A stretch of 64,000 nt of DNA, taken from assembly GCF_900774055.1 (NCBI RefSeq), contig NZ_CAAGSW010000002.1, positions 62,001-126,000 on the forward strand, written 5' to 3'. How positions within the stretch are numbered: the stretch's first letter is position 1; the number at the start of each line of letters is the position of its first letter. The DNA is from Methanococcoides sp. AM1. GTDB taxonomy: Archaea > Halobacteriota > Methanosarcinia > Methanosarcinales > Methanosarcinaceae. The translations under genes and the position numbers were made by a program. A model generated the notes under the pieces. The model ran no database searches and was not told the origin of the DNA. It saw nothing but the letters and a program-made list of their open reading frames with translations. Below, piece after piece: positions 17,916 to 27,023 of this stretch.

Positions 17916-18551
17916 TCACCCGAACCTCTTAGCGATCTCGTCATAGAAAGTTTCTATGTTCTTTCCTTCAAGGGCGGATATTGCTACCATTGGGTGCTGT
18001 GGGAATGCTTCCCTTATTGTGGAAGGGGATGACTCCGGCAGGTCTACCTTGTTCGCAACGATCAGCAGAGGCAGGCTCCGTGCCTCCATGTTGCCTATGA
18101 CAGTTACGTTGACCTGGGTGTAAGGGTCCTCTGTAGCATCCATCACAAGGATGACTCCGTCAAGGTTCTCCAGCCATTTAACAGCTTCAATAACACCTTC
18201 GGTAGCTTCCTTTGCTCTTCTCTTGGATTCTGCTTCGTTCATACCCTGTTCCATGAACTCATGGAAATCGATCTTAGTAGCAAGACCGGGGGTATCAATG
18301 ATATCCAGGCTGATGGATCCGCCGTTGGACTGTATGGTCACACCTTCTCGACGCCTTGCACGACGTGTTTCGTGAGCAATGTGTGAAACAGAACCCATTG
18401 CGTCACCGGTCCAGTCCCTGACTATCCTGTTTGCAAGAGTTGTCTTTCCAGCATTGGGTGGACCATATATTCCTATCCTTGCATTCTTTTTGTTAAACAA
18501 CTTTTTGAAGAAGCTTGAAAAATTTTTCCTAAAAGATCTTATTACGCCCAT
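17916..18551 (-). CDS. Archaeal Era-like GTPase
   Basis: A small GTPase, 211 residues. A short basic N terminus (MGVIRSFRKNFSSFFKKLFNKK) is followed by G1 GPPNAGKTT, G3 DTPG, G4 NKVD and G5 SALEG. The KH domain of bacterial Era is missing; the basic helix may bind RNA or membrane. It is followed by DUF2073 and an unknown gene, forming one operon. ggagg stands six bases before the ATG. Function is unproven; ribosome-related or membrane-associated work is plausible. Confidence 0.9.
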   Translation of the reverse strand: MGVIRSFRKNFSSFFKKLFNKKNARIGIYGPPNAGKTTLANRIVRDWTGDAMGSVSHIAHETRRARRREGVTIQSNGGSISLDIIDTPGLATKIDFHEFMEQGMNEAESKRRAKEATEGVIEAVKWLENLDGVILVMDATEDPYTQVNVTVIGNMEARSLPLLIVANKVDLPESSPSTIREAFPQHPMVAISALEGKNIETFYDEIAKRFG

Positions 18552-18671
18552 CCATTTCCTCCGACTTAGATAGTGATATCTATTAAAATCTATGATGATT
18601 TGATATTACTCATACCTTATAAATAATCGCTTAAATCTCCATGATCCTGTTCCTTCCTGACATTTAGATCA

Positions 18672-19688
18672 TTATTTGTTCTGTACAATTGCCATTGACA
18701 GATTGATCGCAAATTCTGCAATATTTGCTCCGTACTCTCCTATTCTGTCGATACTGTCTGCCACTGTCCCCAGGGCCACAATAGCTTCAGGAGACTCAAG
18801 ATCAAGAAGTGATGCATTTAGTTCATTGATCCTTGCTTTCGTACCATCTACCTTTGAGATCACCTGGTTGGCAAGATCAGTGTTCTGGTTGTATAATGCA
18901 TCTATGGCATCTTCCACCATATCTCTCGAAGTAGTGCTGGAGCTTTCGATGAGTGTCATGGTCTCTTCCGGGATCGGGATTTCAAGGGTTGCTGCTATCT
19001 TTGCGATCTTAAGTGCATGGTCTGCGATACGTTCCAGTGAACTTGCAGAAAGGCGGAGGTCGTGGTACTCATCAATTGTGGTTTCTGATGTGTCAGGAAG
19101 GCGACTTCCCCTAAGTACTGTCCTGAATTGTTTTGAAATAAGCAGGAAAAGCCTGTCCACTTCATCATCACGTTCGATAACATCAAGCGCAAGGTCACGG
19201 TCCTGATTTTTCAGTGCCTGCATTGCATCCTTTAACATTGAATTTGAGATCAGGAACATTCTTCTGACACTCTTCTTAATTGAAACCTCGCTGGGGTTCA
19301 AAAGGTCCTGGATCAGCACAGAGTTTGCGGTCTCTTCGATGATCTCCGGTCCAATGAGCTTGTAACAGATATTCCTTATGATCTTCTTCTGATCAGCCTG
19401 TATCCGGTTGGCCCGGATCTCTATCCTGTCAGGACCAGATAGATAGGCCGCTATCAGAAGTCTTACAAGTTCATCTCCAAAACATGCGTTAACATCAATT
19501 ATTTTCTTTTTTTTAGGGTTCCTGGAACTTCCTTCGGCTGCAATGTTGAGGGTTCCGTCTTGCTGTGGTTGGAGCGTTACCTGTGAGCCGGTTGTAATTC
19601 CGACACGCTCAGCCCACTTCTTTGGCAGGGATACAATATATGTAGAACCGCCGGTTTGCTGTATCTTCCTGGTTTCGATAAAAATCAC
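18672..19688 (-). CDS. PhoU-family regulator with N-terminal AbrB-type domain
   Basis: A 338-residue protein. An AbrB/SpoVT-like swapped-hairpin domain (TGGSTYIVSLPKKWAERVGI) is followed by two PhoU three-helix repeats with the metal-site motif ERIADHALKIAKIA and the later DRIGEYGANIAEFA. Archaeal members are taken as phosphate-related regulators; no pst genes are nearby. The track start is GTG (19688), but the family normally begins METRK and here ATC-GAA-ACC stands at that place, with ggtgat four bases ahead. So the true start is ambiguous. The upstream 120 bp is AT-rich with TATA-like elements. Confidence 0.88.
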   Translation of the reverse strand: MIFIETRKIQQTGGSTYIVSLPKKWAERVGITTGSQVTLQPQQDGTLNIAAEGSSRNPKKKKIIDVNACFGDELVRLLIAAYLSGPDRIEIRANRIQADQKKIIRNICYKLIGPEIIEETANSVLIQDLLNPSEVSIKKSVRRMFLISNSMLKDAMQALKNQDRDLALDVIERDDEVDRLFLLISKQFRTVLRGSRLPDTSETTIDEYHDLRLSASSLERIADHALKIAKIAATLEIPIPEETMTLIESSSTTSRDMVEDAIDALYNQNTDLANQVISKVDGTKARINELNASLLDLESPEAIVALGTVADSIDRIGEYGANIAEFAINLSMAIVQNK

Positions 19689-19810
19689 CTATACTGACGC
19701 GTTATTATATATAGTGATATATATTACACTGTTCGTATATAGCTTTACAGCACGAACCAGTTAATGCATATAAAATTATTTATGAATTATAAGGGATATT
19801 GATGTGACCC

Positions 19811-20449
19811 TCAATACCCATACTTCCCAATAAGTGGTACAAAAATAACAGCTCCCCAACCCTTGTAGCTGACATTGCCTTCACTGTCCTTTCTTACGAC
19901 GACAAGCTGCTGCTCATCGTTGCCAACAGGGATTACCATTATGCCTTCAGCTGCCAGTTGCTCAATAAGTGGTCGTGGAACGTCCGGTGCTGCAGAGGTC
20001 ACACTGATCCGTTCATATGGTGCATGTTCGGTCAGACCACAGGAACCATCATCCTGAAGGACGGTGACATTTCTGTATCCTGCTTTTTCGAGGTTCTTCT
20101 CTGCAAAATAGGCCAGGTCGGGTATGCGTTCTACTGTATAGATGTGACCTTCATCCCCGACAAGTTCTGCCATTACAGCAGCATTGTAGCCCGAACCACT
20201 TCCAACTTCCAGGATCTTCATTCCCTTGGAAATCTCCAGCAGTTCACACATGATCGCGACCATGTGCGGTGCCGAGATGGTCTGGTTATGTCCGATCGGA
20301 AGCGGCAGGTCTATGTATGCGGAGTCCTGCAGTTCCTCTGGTACAAAAAAATGCCTTGGGACGCGCATCATCGCGTCAAGTACTCTGTCACTTATCCTGT
20401 TTACTTTCAGTGAATCGATCAGTATCTTTCTTCTCTCTTCGAACTCCAT
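19811..20449 (-). CDS. pcm: Protein-L-isoaspartate O-methyltransferase
   Basis: Repairs isoaspartyl residues using SAM. Motifs: [33 protein letters not shown] (SAM), and [16 protein letters not shown]. The frame opens at 20470, but an ATG there sits directly against its gagg sequence. The ATG at 20449 has gagagg nine bases upstream and gives the normal N terminus [10 protein letters not shown]. The gene overlaps the end of the zinc-finger protein gene (20419) by about 31 bp, so the pair is translationally coupled. Confidence 0.94.
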   Translation of the reverse strand: MEFEERRKILIDSLKVNRISDRVLDAMMRVPRHFFVPEELQDSAYIDLPLPIGHNQTISAPHMVAIMCELLEISKGMKILEVGSGSGYNAAVMAELVGDEGHIYTVERIPDLAYFAEKNLEKAGYRNVTVLQDDGSCGLTEHAPYERISVTSAAPDVPRPLIEQLAAEGIMVIPVGNDEQQLVVVRKDSEGNVSYKGWGAVIFVPLIGKYGY

Positions 20450-21069
20450 GAAGTCTTTGCCTCTCCCCATCCTCTTTTATGTGCTTCGGTAGCAAAGATA
20501 CGCTTGATATACTTAGCAGGAACTCGATCCCCTTTACGGGACTGGAATCCTCCATCCCTTATCTTGATCTTGGTTATGTGGAAATCCTTCCTTTCAGCAT
20601 TGTAGTTCTGGCCTACAATGAACTCGAATTCTCCAGACACTCGTTTTTCCACAGAAGTGGATCCGTTGCGGACCTTTATTGAGATCTTTGTGGTCACTTC
20701 ATCGGTGGCACGTCCCCATATTACATCGATATTCTCGATCTCCTCGCGGTCCAACCGGCGGCCGCCTGATTCGAGCGCAGTGACGATGATCGGGTATACT
20801 TCATCTGCATCTTCATCGTCTACCACAAGTTCATCATCGACATAGATCATTTCACCGGCGTCGATATTTGTGTGAAGTGTGAATGAAACGTCATCCTTGC
20901 TGACGATAACCTTAACTTTAACGGGCTTTTTTTCTTCGATGGTAGCGGGATGCACTGCTCCGCATTCGTGGCATTGGACTACAGGGTTCTGCCCTGGTCT
21001 TAAAACATCATGTCCCACTGCATCCTTTGGTGAACACATTGGGCAAACTACTATTACTTCCTCTGTCAT
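20419..21069 (-). CDS. HVO_0476-family zinc-finger protein
   Basis: A 216-residue protein with an N-terminal zinc ribbon (CPMC at about 9-12 and CHEC at about 33-36), a beta-rich acidic middle ([16 protein letters not shown]-type loops) and a basic C-terminal segment ([16 protein letters not shown]). It is known only as a conserved archaeal family; the basic end and zinc ribbon suggest nucleic-acid contact, which is inference. It overlaps the pcm gene downstream. Confidence 0.82.
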   Translation of the reverse strand: MTEEVIVVCPMCSPKDAVGHDVLRPGQNPVVQCHECGAVHPATIEEKKPVKVKVIVSKDDVSFTLHTNIDAGEMIYVDDELVVDDEDADEVYPIIVTALESGGRRLDREEIENIDVIWGRATDEVTTKISIKVRNGSTSVEKRVSGEFEFIVGQNYNAERKDFHITKIKIRDGGFQSRKGDRVPAKYIKRIFATEAHKRGWGEAKTSWSSKREERY

Positions 21070-21124
21070 GGTCTCTGTCCTTATGATTGTTGGGGGTGTG
21101 TATAAACTTAACCATGAAGAATGA

Positions 21125-21994
21125 TCAGCTCATTGAAGCAGCGTGTGCAGCAATGAATTCGCGGATAAGTTTTGTACCAAGGATAGCAGTTTGACCGCTG
21201 TCATATTCCGGTGCGATCTCCACCAGATCGAAACCTGTGGACAGGGGAGCCAATCCTCTTACGATGTCCCGTACTTCCACAGAGCTAAGGCCGAATGGTT
21301 CCGGTGTTCCCAGTGCAGGTGCATATGCCGGATCAAGGACATCCATGTCCAGTGACAGGTATATGCTTTCGCAGTCAAGGTATTCCTTTATTTCCCGGAC
21401 AAGTACTTCCGGTCCTTTTTTGGTAACGTCCTCAGGTGTATAATAACAGATGTCGTTATCTTTTGCGAAATCCCATTCTTCCTTTGGGCCGCTTCGTACT
21501 CCTATGGTCACGTAATTATCAGTGACCTCGTCAAGTATATGTCTTGACACGCAGGCATGATTGTATTTCACACCTTCAAATTCGTCGCGAAGATCAAAAT
21601 GTGCATCCAGTACGACAACACCAAAGTTGTCCTCTGCGTTTTTCGCACAGGCTTTGACACATGGCAGGGTAAGTGAGTGTTCTCCCCCCATCATAATGGG
21701 TATCTTTCTTTCATCAGTAATTCCGATGACATCCAGATAGAGCTCACTAAGCACATCATCAATAAGAACTCCTGCCTCGAAGTTTCCTGCATCGTGTATA
21801 GGAAGTTCGGCAAGATCAATATCAAAAAAAGAGTTATAACTTTCAAAGTTTGCAGAGGTACTCCGCATAGCATCCGGAGCCCATCTGCTCCCAGCACGGA
21901 ATGAGGATGTACGATCAAATGGTACTCCAAAAATGACGTATCTGGCAGATTCGTAATCCGCCAGCGCATCCATCATGCCAGGCTGGTAGAACAT
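21125..21994 (-). CDS. speB: Agmatinase
   Basis: A ureohydrolase, 289 residues, converting agmatine to putrescine and urea. Mn-binding motifs are GGEHSLT, VVLDAHFDLRDE and SLDMDVLDPAYAPALGTPEP. It begins 18 bp after the aIF5A gene and is probably co-transcribed. Polyamine made here provides the aminobutyl group for hypusine on aIF5A, so the pairing is functionally logical. aaggg precedes the ATG. Confidence 0.94.
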   Translation of the reverse strand: MFYQPGMMDALADYESARYVIFGVPFDRTSSFRAGSRWAPDAMRSTSANFESYNSFFDIDLAELPIHDAGNFEAGVLIDDVLSELYLDVIGITDERKIPIMMGGEHSLTLPCVKACAKNAEDNFGVVVLDAHFDLRDEFEGVKYNHACVSRHILDEVTDNYVTIGVRSGPKEEWDFAKDNDICYYTPEDVTKKGPEVLVREIKEYLDCESIYLSLDMDVLDPAYAPALGTPEPFGLSSVEVRDIVRGLAPLSTGFDLVEIAPEYDSGQTAILGTKLIREFIAAHAASMS

Positions 21995-22012
21995 AATATC
22001 CCTTAAATGGGT

Positions 22013-22396
22013 TTATCTAAGGTCGATCTTCATTTTGCCCATAGATGTAAGGTATGTGATATCTCCGCCTTCAACGATCCTGTCCTTGAACTGTTCAGGG
22101 ATCGAAAGTTCGAATGTGGAGTAATCTTCCATATCCATGAGTTGAGCAACATCTCCTGAAATGGATAATACCTGTGCTGTCTTACGTTCTACGATTGGAA
22201 CGTATGTCTTAGCGGAAACTGAGCTTATAATGGAACGCTTCTGGCCATCGAAGATACCAATTGCTTCGATCCTTGCCTTTGCAGAACCATGCTTACCTGG
22301 TTTTGATTTTGTGATGCCTTTGATTACACATGGCTCATCATCTACAAGTACGTACTTACCTTCTTTAAGTTCTTTAACCTCTACCTGCTGTTTCAT
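22013..22396 (-). CDS. eif5A: Translation factor aIF5A
   Basis: A 127-residue factor that rescues stalled ribosomes. The hypusination loop is KSKPGKHGSAKARI, with the modified Lys in GKHG. An N-terminal SH3-like domain and a C-terminal OB fold are present, at normal archaeal length. A strong ribosome binding site (aggagg) precedes the ATG. It is the first gene of a unit with agmatinase. Confidence 0.97.
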   Translation of the reverse strand: MKQQVEVKELKEGKYVLVDDEPCVIKGITKSKPGKHGSAKARIEAIGIFDGQKRSIISSVSAKTYVPIVERKTAQVLSISGDVAQLMDMEDYSTFELSIPEQFKDRIVEGGDITYLTSMGKMKIDLR

Positions 22397-22739
22397 TTAT
22401 GATCCTCCTGTCACTCGTAAAAAAGCGTCAAGTTTTTTATTAATGGATAAATCTGTGCTTATAATTCTACGTTCTGTATAAGAAGTTAACGTATAAAGCC
22501 TTTCAAATGGATGGATGTTTCAAAAGTATTTAAAATCCTGTCCTTCCGATAGCTATCTGTGTCAATTTTCTTTTTAAAGTCCGGGGTCTTCAAGCTTTCT
22601 TTTTGAAGCTTTCCATTTTGATACCATTCTAGGAAAGCTTGTGCGGTCAAAAATAACCGGTTTGCCAAGAACTTCCGTTCCATCCTTTCATTTTCAGCTC
22701 ATAAAGTTATTGTTTAGCTCATTTTGTACCACAAAAAGG
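22397..22739. other. Non-coding interval upstream of aIF5A
   Basis: This 343-bp interval follows the protease gene and precedes the aIF5A gene on the minus strand. It must hold the aIF5A promoter; minus-strand TATA-like sequences lie around 22435-22495. An aagctttc motif recurs around 22590-22640 in direct and inverted copies. A 65-codon frame at 22486-22683 is not convincing. No RNA gene recognised. Confidence 0.5.
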
Positions 22740-23441
22740 TCACTTCATCTCTTTGAGAAGTTCGTTCTCAAGTCTCTTCCTTCTATTGCGATATCGTAAC
22801 CATCCTACTCCAAGATATCCTGAGATCCCAATGGCTATCAATATGGCTATGACTATGAGTGGATAGGTTGTTTCGACAAGAAGCGGGTTGAGATTCTCCC
22901 TTTGCTCATAAGTGGGATACATTATATCTCGTATGTCATTGCTATGTCCAAGTCCCAGGGCATGACCAAGTTCATGGGTAACAAGTTGCTCCATATTGGC
23001 ATCACCGTATTGTTGCCAGGAAAAACCTTTGTAATCCCCTACCTCCAGGACAATGTCTGCGTGTATGTATCGGCCATTAGCGATCATGGGTCTGCAAAAA
23101 CCGGCAACTCCTTCTTCTGCACCGGTAACTTCTTCCATGTTCTCCACCCACATTATGTAGATGTCTGCATCAGAAGTATTGGTAAGTTCAAAAACAGGTG
23201 TATAACTAAGCTTCCCGTTTCCACCGCTTTCCCAATATTGGAGCGCCCTGATCACTGTGGGCTGATATGAGGGGCTGTAATGGGTTGGTATGTTCTGCTC
23301 ATCTATATATACTGTAATTGGTGAATGATCCCATGGTTCCTCTAAGAATTTAGGATATTCCTTTTCACCTAGCAGGGTTGATCCTGGAATTACAAGTGCA
23401 ATTAAGAGCAGTATCGTGATAATTGCTTTTCTGGTGTTCAT
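22740..23441 (-). CDS. Membrane-anchored matrixin-like zinc metalloprotease
   Basis: A 233-residue protein with an N-terminal signal or anchor (about 5-24) and an extracytoplasmic domain with the metzincin zinc site HELGHALGLGH (His156, Glu157, His160, His166) and the Met-turn DIMYP (Met174). A C-terminal membrane helix at about 193-215 and a basic cytoplasmic tail follow. It is a likely surface protease; substrate unknown. It is 45 bp downstream of the histidine kinase gene on the same strand, so they may share a transcript. Confidence 0.88.
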   Translation of the reverse strand: MNTRKAIITILLLIALVIPGSTLLGEKEYPKFLEEPWDHSPITVYIDEQNIPTHYSPSYQPTVIRALQYWESGGNGKLSYTPVFELTNTSDADIYIMWVENMEEVTGAEEGVAGFCRPMIANGRYIHADIVLEVGDYKGFSWQQYGDANMEQLVTHELGHALGLGHSNDIRDIMYPTYEQRENLNPLLVETTYPLIVIAILIAIGISGYLGVGWLRYRNRRKRLENELLKEMK

Positions 23442-23486
23442 AATCTCTCATTCGTTGCAAGGTTGCTTGCTACATTAGAGTTTATT

Positions 23487-24899
23487 TTAAAAGGATATGT
23501 CCTTTTTGGGAGGTTGCAAATTCTGGAAGTTAATTGTATACTTTGTACCTGAACTTCCATCAATATGGATCTCACCATGGATCTGTTCCACAAGTTCATT
23601 TACTATTTTCAGGCCAAGTGTATCTATTTCTAATATGTCCTTCACAGGAAGTCCAATCCCGTCATCTTCTACCACAAGAGTGAACTGATCATCAAATTGC
23701 TGGGAACTAATGGAGATGGTTCCCCTTCCATCCGGGAAAGCATATTTGAAACTGTTTATGATGATCTCATTTAATATCAACCCCAGGTGCGTTGCGGTAT
23801 CAAAGCTCATGAAAATATCCTCAGATTCGATATTTATATCTATGAACTCGGTCTGATGTTCGTTCATGTGGGACAGGTAGTTTACTACATCCTGTACATA
23901 ATTACAAAAATTGATCTTCCCCATCTCTTTTGAACGGTAAAGTTTCTCATTGGCAATTGCTATTGAATGGACTCTGTCCCTGCTTTTCTCGAATGCGTCA
24001 ACGATCGCCGGGTCCTCGAACTTGGATGATTCAAGGTCAAGAAGGCTGGAAATTATCTGTAGATTGTTCTTGATCCGATGATGTATTTCTTTCTCATGGA
24101 TCTCCTCTGCTTTGATAAGGGCCTCTTCAGCTCTTTTCCTTTCCGTTATATCTTCGCCTGAGCATAAGGCGCCGATGATCTCTCCCTCTCTGTTACGTAG
24201 GGGTGAGTTGTGCCACTGTATGTCTTTCTCCTTACCATCTAATCTCAGTATCGGGGCTTCGAAGCTTTCCATATCTCTTGTGTTTCCCTCGATGAACTGG
24301 TGGAATTGTCGTCTTCCCTCTTCTCTGTATCTTTCGGGCACCAGTGTTTCGCAAAAGTCCTCTCCGATCAAAGAGCCATCGTCACAACCGATGATCTCGC
24401 ATCCTTTTTTGTTTAAGAGCTGTATCTTTCGGTTAGTATCGAAAACAGTGAGCATAACTCCGGCAATGTCCAGGTAATTGCGTGCAAGGTTGCGTTCAGA
24501 TTCGTTCTTCTCGTTAAGCTCCTTGATCTTAAGAAGTGATCGGATCCTTGTTTTAAGCTCCAGCTGATCGACGGGTTTTGTCAGGAACTCATCAGCACCG
24601 GCTTCAAACCCTTTTATGCGGTCTTTCCTGTTTGAAAGGGCGGATACTATTATTATAGGTATTAATTGGGTACGTGGATCATTTTTCAATATGTTGCAAA
24701 CTTCGTATCCTTCTATATCAGGCATCATTACGTCTATCAGAACAAGGTCGATATCTTCTTTTTTAGTGATATCAAGGCCCTCTTTTCCATTGTAAGCAGT
24801 CAGTACCTCATAGTCAGGATCCAGGTAGGCCTCCATCAGTTCTAAGATCCTCTGATTGTCATCTACAACCAGTATTTTTTGTAAAGCATGGTTCTGCAA
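23487..24899 (-). CDS. Response regulator-PAS-histidine kinase hybrid
   Basis: A soluble 470-residue sensor kinase. A receiver domain (Asp56 in VLIDVMMPD; Lys in FLTKPVD) is followed by a PAS/PAC domain (about 135-258), a HisKA_2 phosphoacceptor (EIHHRIKNNLQIISSLLDL) and HATPase_c (NEIIINSFKYAF; EDDGIGLP). No membrane helices, so the signal is cytoplasmic or passed by a separate receptor. TTG start, with ggt-type sequence upstream. It is followed by the surface protease gene and faces away from the nuclease lipoprotein gene. Confidence 0.93.
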   Translation of the reverse strand: MQNHALQKILVVDDNQRILELMEAYLDPDYEVLTAYNGKEGLDITKKEDIDLVLIDVMMPDIEGYEVCNILKNDPRTQLIPIIIVSALSNRKDRIKGFEAGADEFLTKPVDQLELKTRIRSLLKIKELNEKNESERNLARNYLDIAGVMLTVFDTNRKIQLLNKKGCEIIGCDDGSLIGEDFCETLVPERYREEGRRQFHQFIEGNTRDMESFEAPILRLDGKEKDIQWHNSPLRNREGEIIGALCSGEDITERKRAEEALIKAEEIHEKEIHHRIKNNLQIISSLLDLESSKFEDPAIVDAFEKSRDRVHSIAIANEKLYRSKEMGKINFCNYVQDVVNYLSHMNEHQTEFIDINIESEDIFMSFDTATHLGLILNEIIINSFKYAFPDGRGTISISSQQFDDQFTLVVEDDGIGLPVKDILEIDTLGLKIVNELVEQIHGEIHIDGSSGTKYTINFQNLQPPKKDISF

Positions 24900-25105
24900 T
24901 CTGGTTACCTTCCTGTGGACAAAATTGTTATATCGAAGGATATTTACTCACGTAACAGGTTTCCTTTGCTAAGCTTGTATATATAGTAAACTATTATCTT
25001 CCGGGATGCATATTTTTTTGAATAGTATGGTCTCTGTCTTTTCTATTTTCAGCAGTGCCATATAATGCAGGAAACCTTGAAATATGTTGGCGAAAACTTC
25101 CACCT
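24900..25105. promoter_or_regulatory. Divergent promoter region (kinase / nuclease lipoprotein)
   Basis: The 206-bp interval serves both divergent genes. A TATA-like ttgtatatatagtaaac stretch lies near 24974-24990, and a second AT run (catattttttt) near 25008-25018 lies closer to the nuclease gene. No obvious operator palindrome. Confidence 0.4.
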
Positions 25106-25888
25106 ATGCGTAATATCATTGTTATTCTGTTCTTTCTATGTTCTGTCCTTTCACTATCGGGATGCGTTGGGCCGGATGAACCCGCTCCGGAGCTAACCGT
25201 TACTTTTGCAAATGTGACGGAGGTAATCGATGGGGATACATTTGTCATATCCACTGGTGAAAAGGTCCGTCTTATCGGAGTGGACACTCCTGAACGGGGG
25301 GAACCATATTATGAAGAAGCAAAGCAGTATATGGTCGATAATCTTCCTGGTAGAACGGTCAGACTTGAAGCAGATGTAAGCGATACGGATCGATATGGAC
25401 GTCTGTTAAGATATGTCTGGATTGATGGTAGTATGGTGAACAATGATCTGGTACTTTCGGGACTGGCGGTTTCAAAAACATATGAACCGGATACATACTA
25501 CCAGGATCAATTGGATGGGTCTGAATCCTATGCAAGGGAAATGGGCGTGGGGCTATGGTCCGGGGATTCCTCCCAGCAAGTAACAAAGACCATTATTTCG
25601 TATCTTGATGCAGGAAGATATGTGGGGCAGGTAGTAACGGTTGAGGGCACTGTGGTCCGCACGGCAAAACACGATGGGAATGGTATTGTTTACCTCAATT
25701 TCCATGATCCTTATGATGGATATTTTACTGTAGTGATCTGGTCGGACGATTGGGACAGATTCCCTCAGAGTCCTGAGCTTTACTATGATGGTAAGCATGT
25801 GCTGGTGACCGGGAAGGTAATTGAGTACAAAGGCAGTCCTGAGATAATTGTTGAGGATCATACTGAAATTGTGATCGTAAGTGATTGA
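25106..25888 (+). CDS. Secreted SNase-like nuclease lipoprotein with OB-fold tail
   Basis: About 260 residues. It has a signal peptide with lipobox LSLSGC (Cys20) and a thermonuclease domain (about 31-155) with IDGDTF, Arg55, Glu63 (DTPERG) and Arg99 (DRYGRLLRY), matching the catalytic set of staphylococcal nuclease. A C-terminal OB-like domain (about 172-258; GQVVTVEGTVV to EIIVEDHTEI) is also present. Anchored outside the cell, it may degrade environmental DNA. ATG 25106 is chosen because it starts the signal peptide; the frame opens at 25055. Confidence 0.9.
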   Translation: MRNIIVILFFLCSVLSLSGCVGPDEPAPELTVTFANVTEVIDGDTFVISTGEKVRLIGVDTPERGEPYYEEAKQYMVDNLPGRTVRLEADVSDTDRYGRLLRYVWIDGSMVNNDLVLSGLAVSKTYEPDTYYQDQLDGSESYAREMGVGLWSGDSSQQVTKTIISYLDAGRYVGQVVTVEGTVVRTAKHDGNGIVYLNFHDPYDGYFTVVIWSDDWDRFPQSPELYYDGKHVLVTGKVIEYKGSPEIIVEDHTEIVIVSD

Positions 25889-25934
25889 AAAAGATCATTA
25901 TTCTTTTTTGAGAACATAAGATTAATAATTGGTT

Positions 25935-26753
25935 ATGTCGAATCATATCAACATGCAAAAAAGCATAGCTGTAGTTTTTGATAGTGCAGGCACCCTGTTA
26001 CACATGTATCGTGTGGCCAAGGATATTGGCAGCGGCGAAATGATCACTGGTGTGGAAAGTACCGCTCTTGTAGCTCAGCGCAAAGGTCGTGCACTGATAG
26101 TGCTTCACACTGAGCCGGCTGTGATCCTTAGTGTTGACCGCAATATGCGGGTCATTGATTTCATTGATGATCATGGTATAACTATCGATATCAGTTGTGC
26201 AAGTATTCCTTTTTCTTTGGACGAAGCTTATGACATAATCAAGGATAGCAATATTAAGGTGGGGGATATCCTTCAGGTGGTCGATGTGGTGAAGGCGCAT
26301 TGTCCAAAAATATTCTATGTGGCAGCAGGCATTATCGTTGATAGCAACGATCACTCTGTTCCATATGTACTAAGTACAGGAGGTCGCATGTTCCATGATA
26401 CTAAGGATACTGTCGATCAATTGAGAGCACGGGGGGCGGATGTCTATATTGCATCAGGTGACAGCCGACGAAATCTCAGGCAGCTTGCGGAATGCATCGA
26501 TGTACCGATGGGGCGGGTTTATGATATTGCCACTACCCGCGAAAAGGCACGTATAATCCTTGACCTGAAAGAGAAATATGACCGGGTTTTGATGGTTGGT
26601 GATGGTCTTAATGATATTCTTGCCTTAAGGGCTGCGGATATTGGTGTTGTAACCCTTCAACAGGGGGATGAACGCCCTGAAAAACTGGAGAGGTCTGCAG
26701 ATATAGTGATCAGGGATATCAGGGAAGTTCTGGACATAGTTGATTCTCTTTAA
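25935..26753 (+). CDS. Soluble HAD hydrolase of P-type-ATPase-like type
   Basis: About 272 residues. HAD motif I is VVFDSAGTLLH (nucleophile Asp, second position Ala rather than Asp, as in P-type ATPases and phosphonatases). Motif II is ASGDSRRNL, motif III lies in TTREKAR and motif IV is MVGDGLNDILAL. A long insert between motifs I and II acts as cap; no membrane segments. It is upstream of atwA and the methanogenesis-marker genes on the same strand, though about 270 bp and a hairpin separate them. Substrate unknown. Possible starts are TTG 25929, ATG 25935 and ATG 25953. Confidence 0.82.
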   Translation: MSNHINMQKSIAVVFDSAGTLLHMYRVAKDIGSGEMITGVESTALVAQRKGRALIVLHTEPAVILSVDRNMRVIDFIDDHGITIDISCASIPFSLDEAYDIIKDSNIKVGDILQVVDVVKAHCPKIFYVAAGIIVDSNDHSVPYVLSTGGRMFHDTKDTVDQLRARGADVYIASGDSRRNLRQLAECIDVPMGRVYDIATTREKARIILDLKEKYDRVLMVGDGLNDILALRAADIGVVTLQQGDERPEKLERSADIVIRDIREVLDIVDSL

Positions 26754-26935
26754 TGCAATTTTTACTGTTGTCTGAATGTGATATTGCTTCGTTAGATATT
26801 GTTTTTGAATGTTAACGGCGATATGCCAATGCGTTATGTTTATGTACTGCATTATGTAATGCTGATATGTCCGTAGAGGATAAAATCTTAATAATGTTTA
26901 AATTTCAAACATAGTATAAGCGACACTTTAGCGGT

Positions 26936-26954
26936 TTTGTACAGAAAGTACAAA
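26936..26954. promoter_or_regulatory. Perfect 7-bp inverted repeat ahead of atwA
   Basis: tttgtac-agaaa-gtacaaa, 70-88 bp before the atwA ATG. No T-run follows, so it is more likely an operator or 5'-leader structure than a terminator. A second, weaker inverted repeat (tgttt/aaaca) lies about 40 bp upstream. Confidence 0.5.
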
Positions 26955-27023
26955 TCTGTTAAGTAGCATAAAATATCATATAATAACTAGGTACTTACTC
27001 TCAACCATATCGGAGGAAATCAA

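Noticed and set aside
22486-22683. 65-codon frame on the minus strand upstream of aIF5A
   Set aside because: Ribosome binding site abuts the ATG without spacing, composition resembles intergenic DNA, and it overlaps the likely aIF5A promoter.
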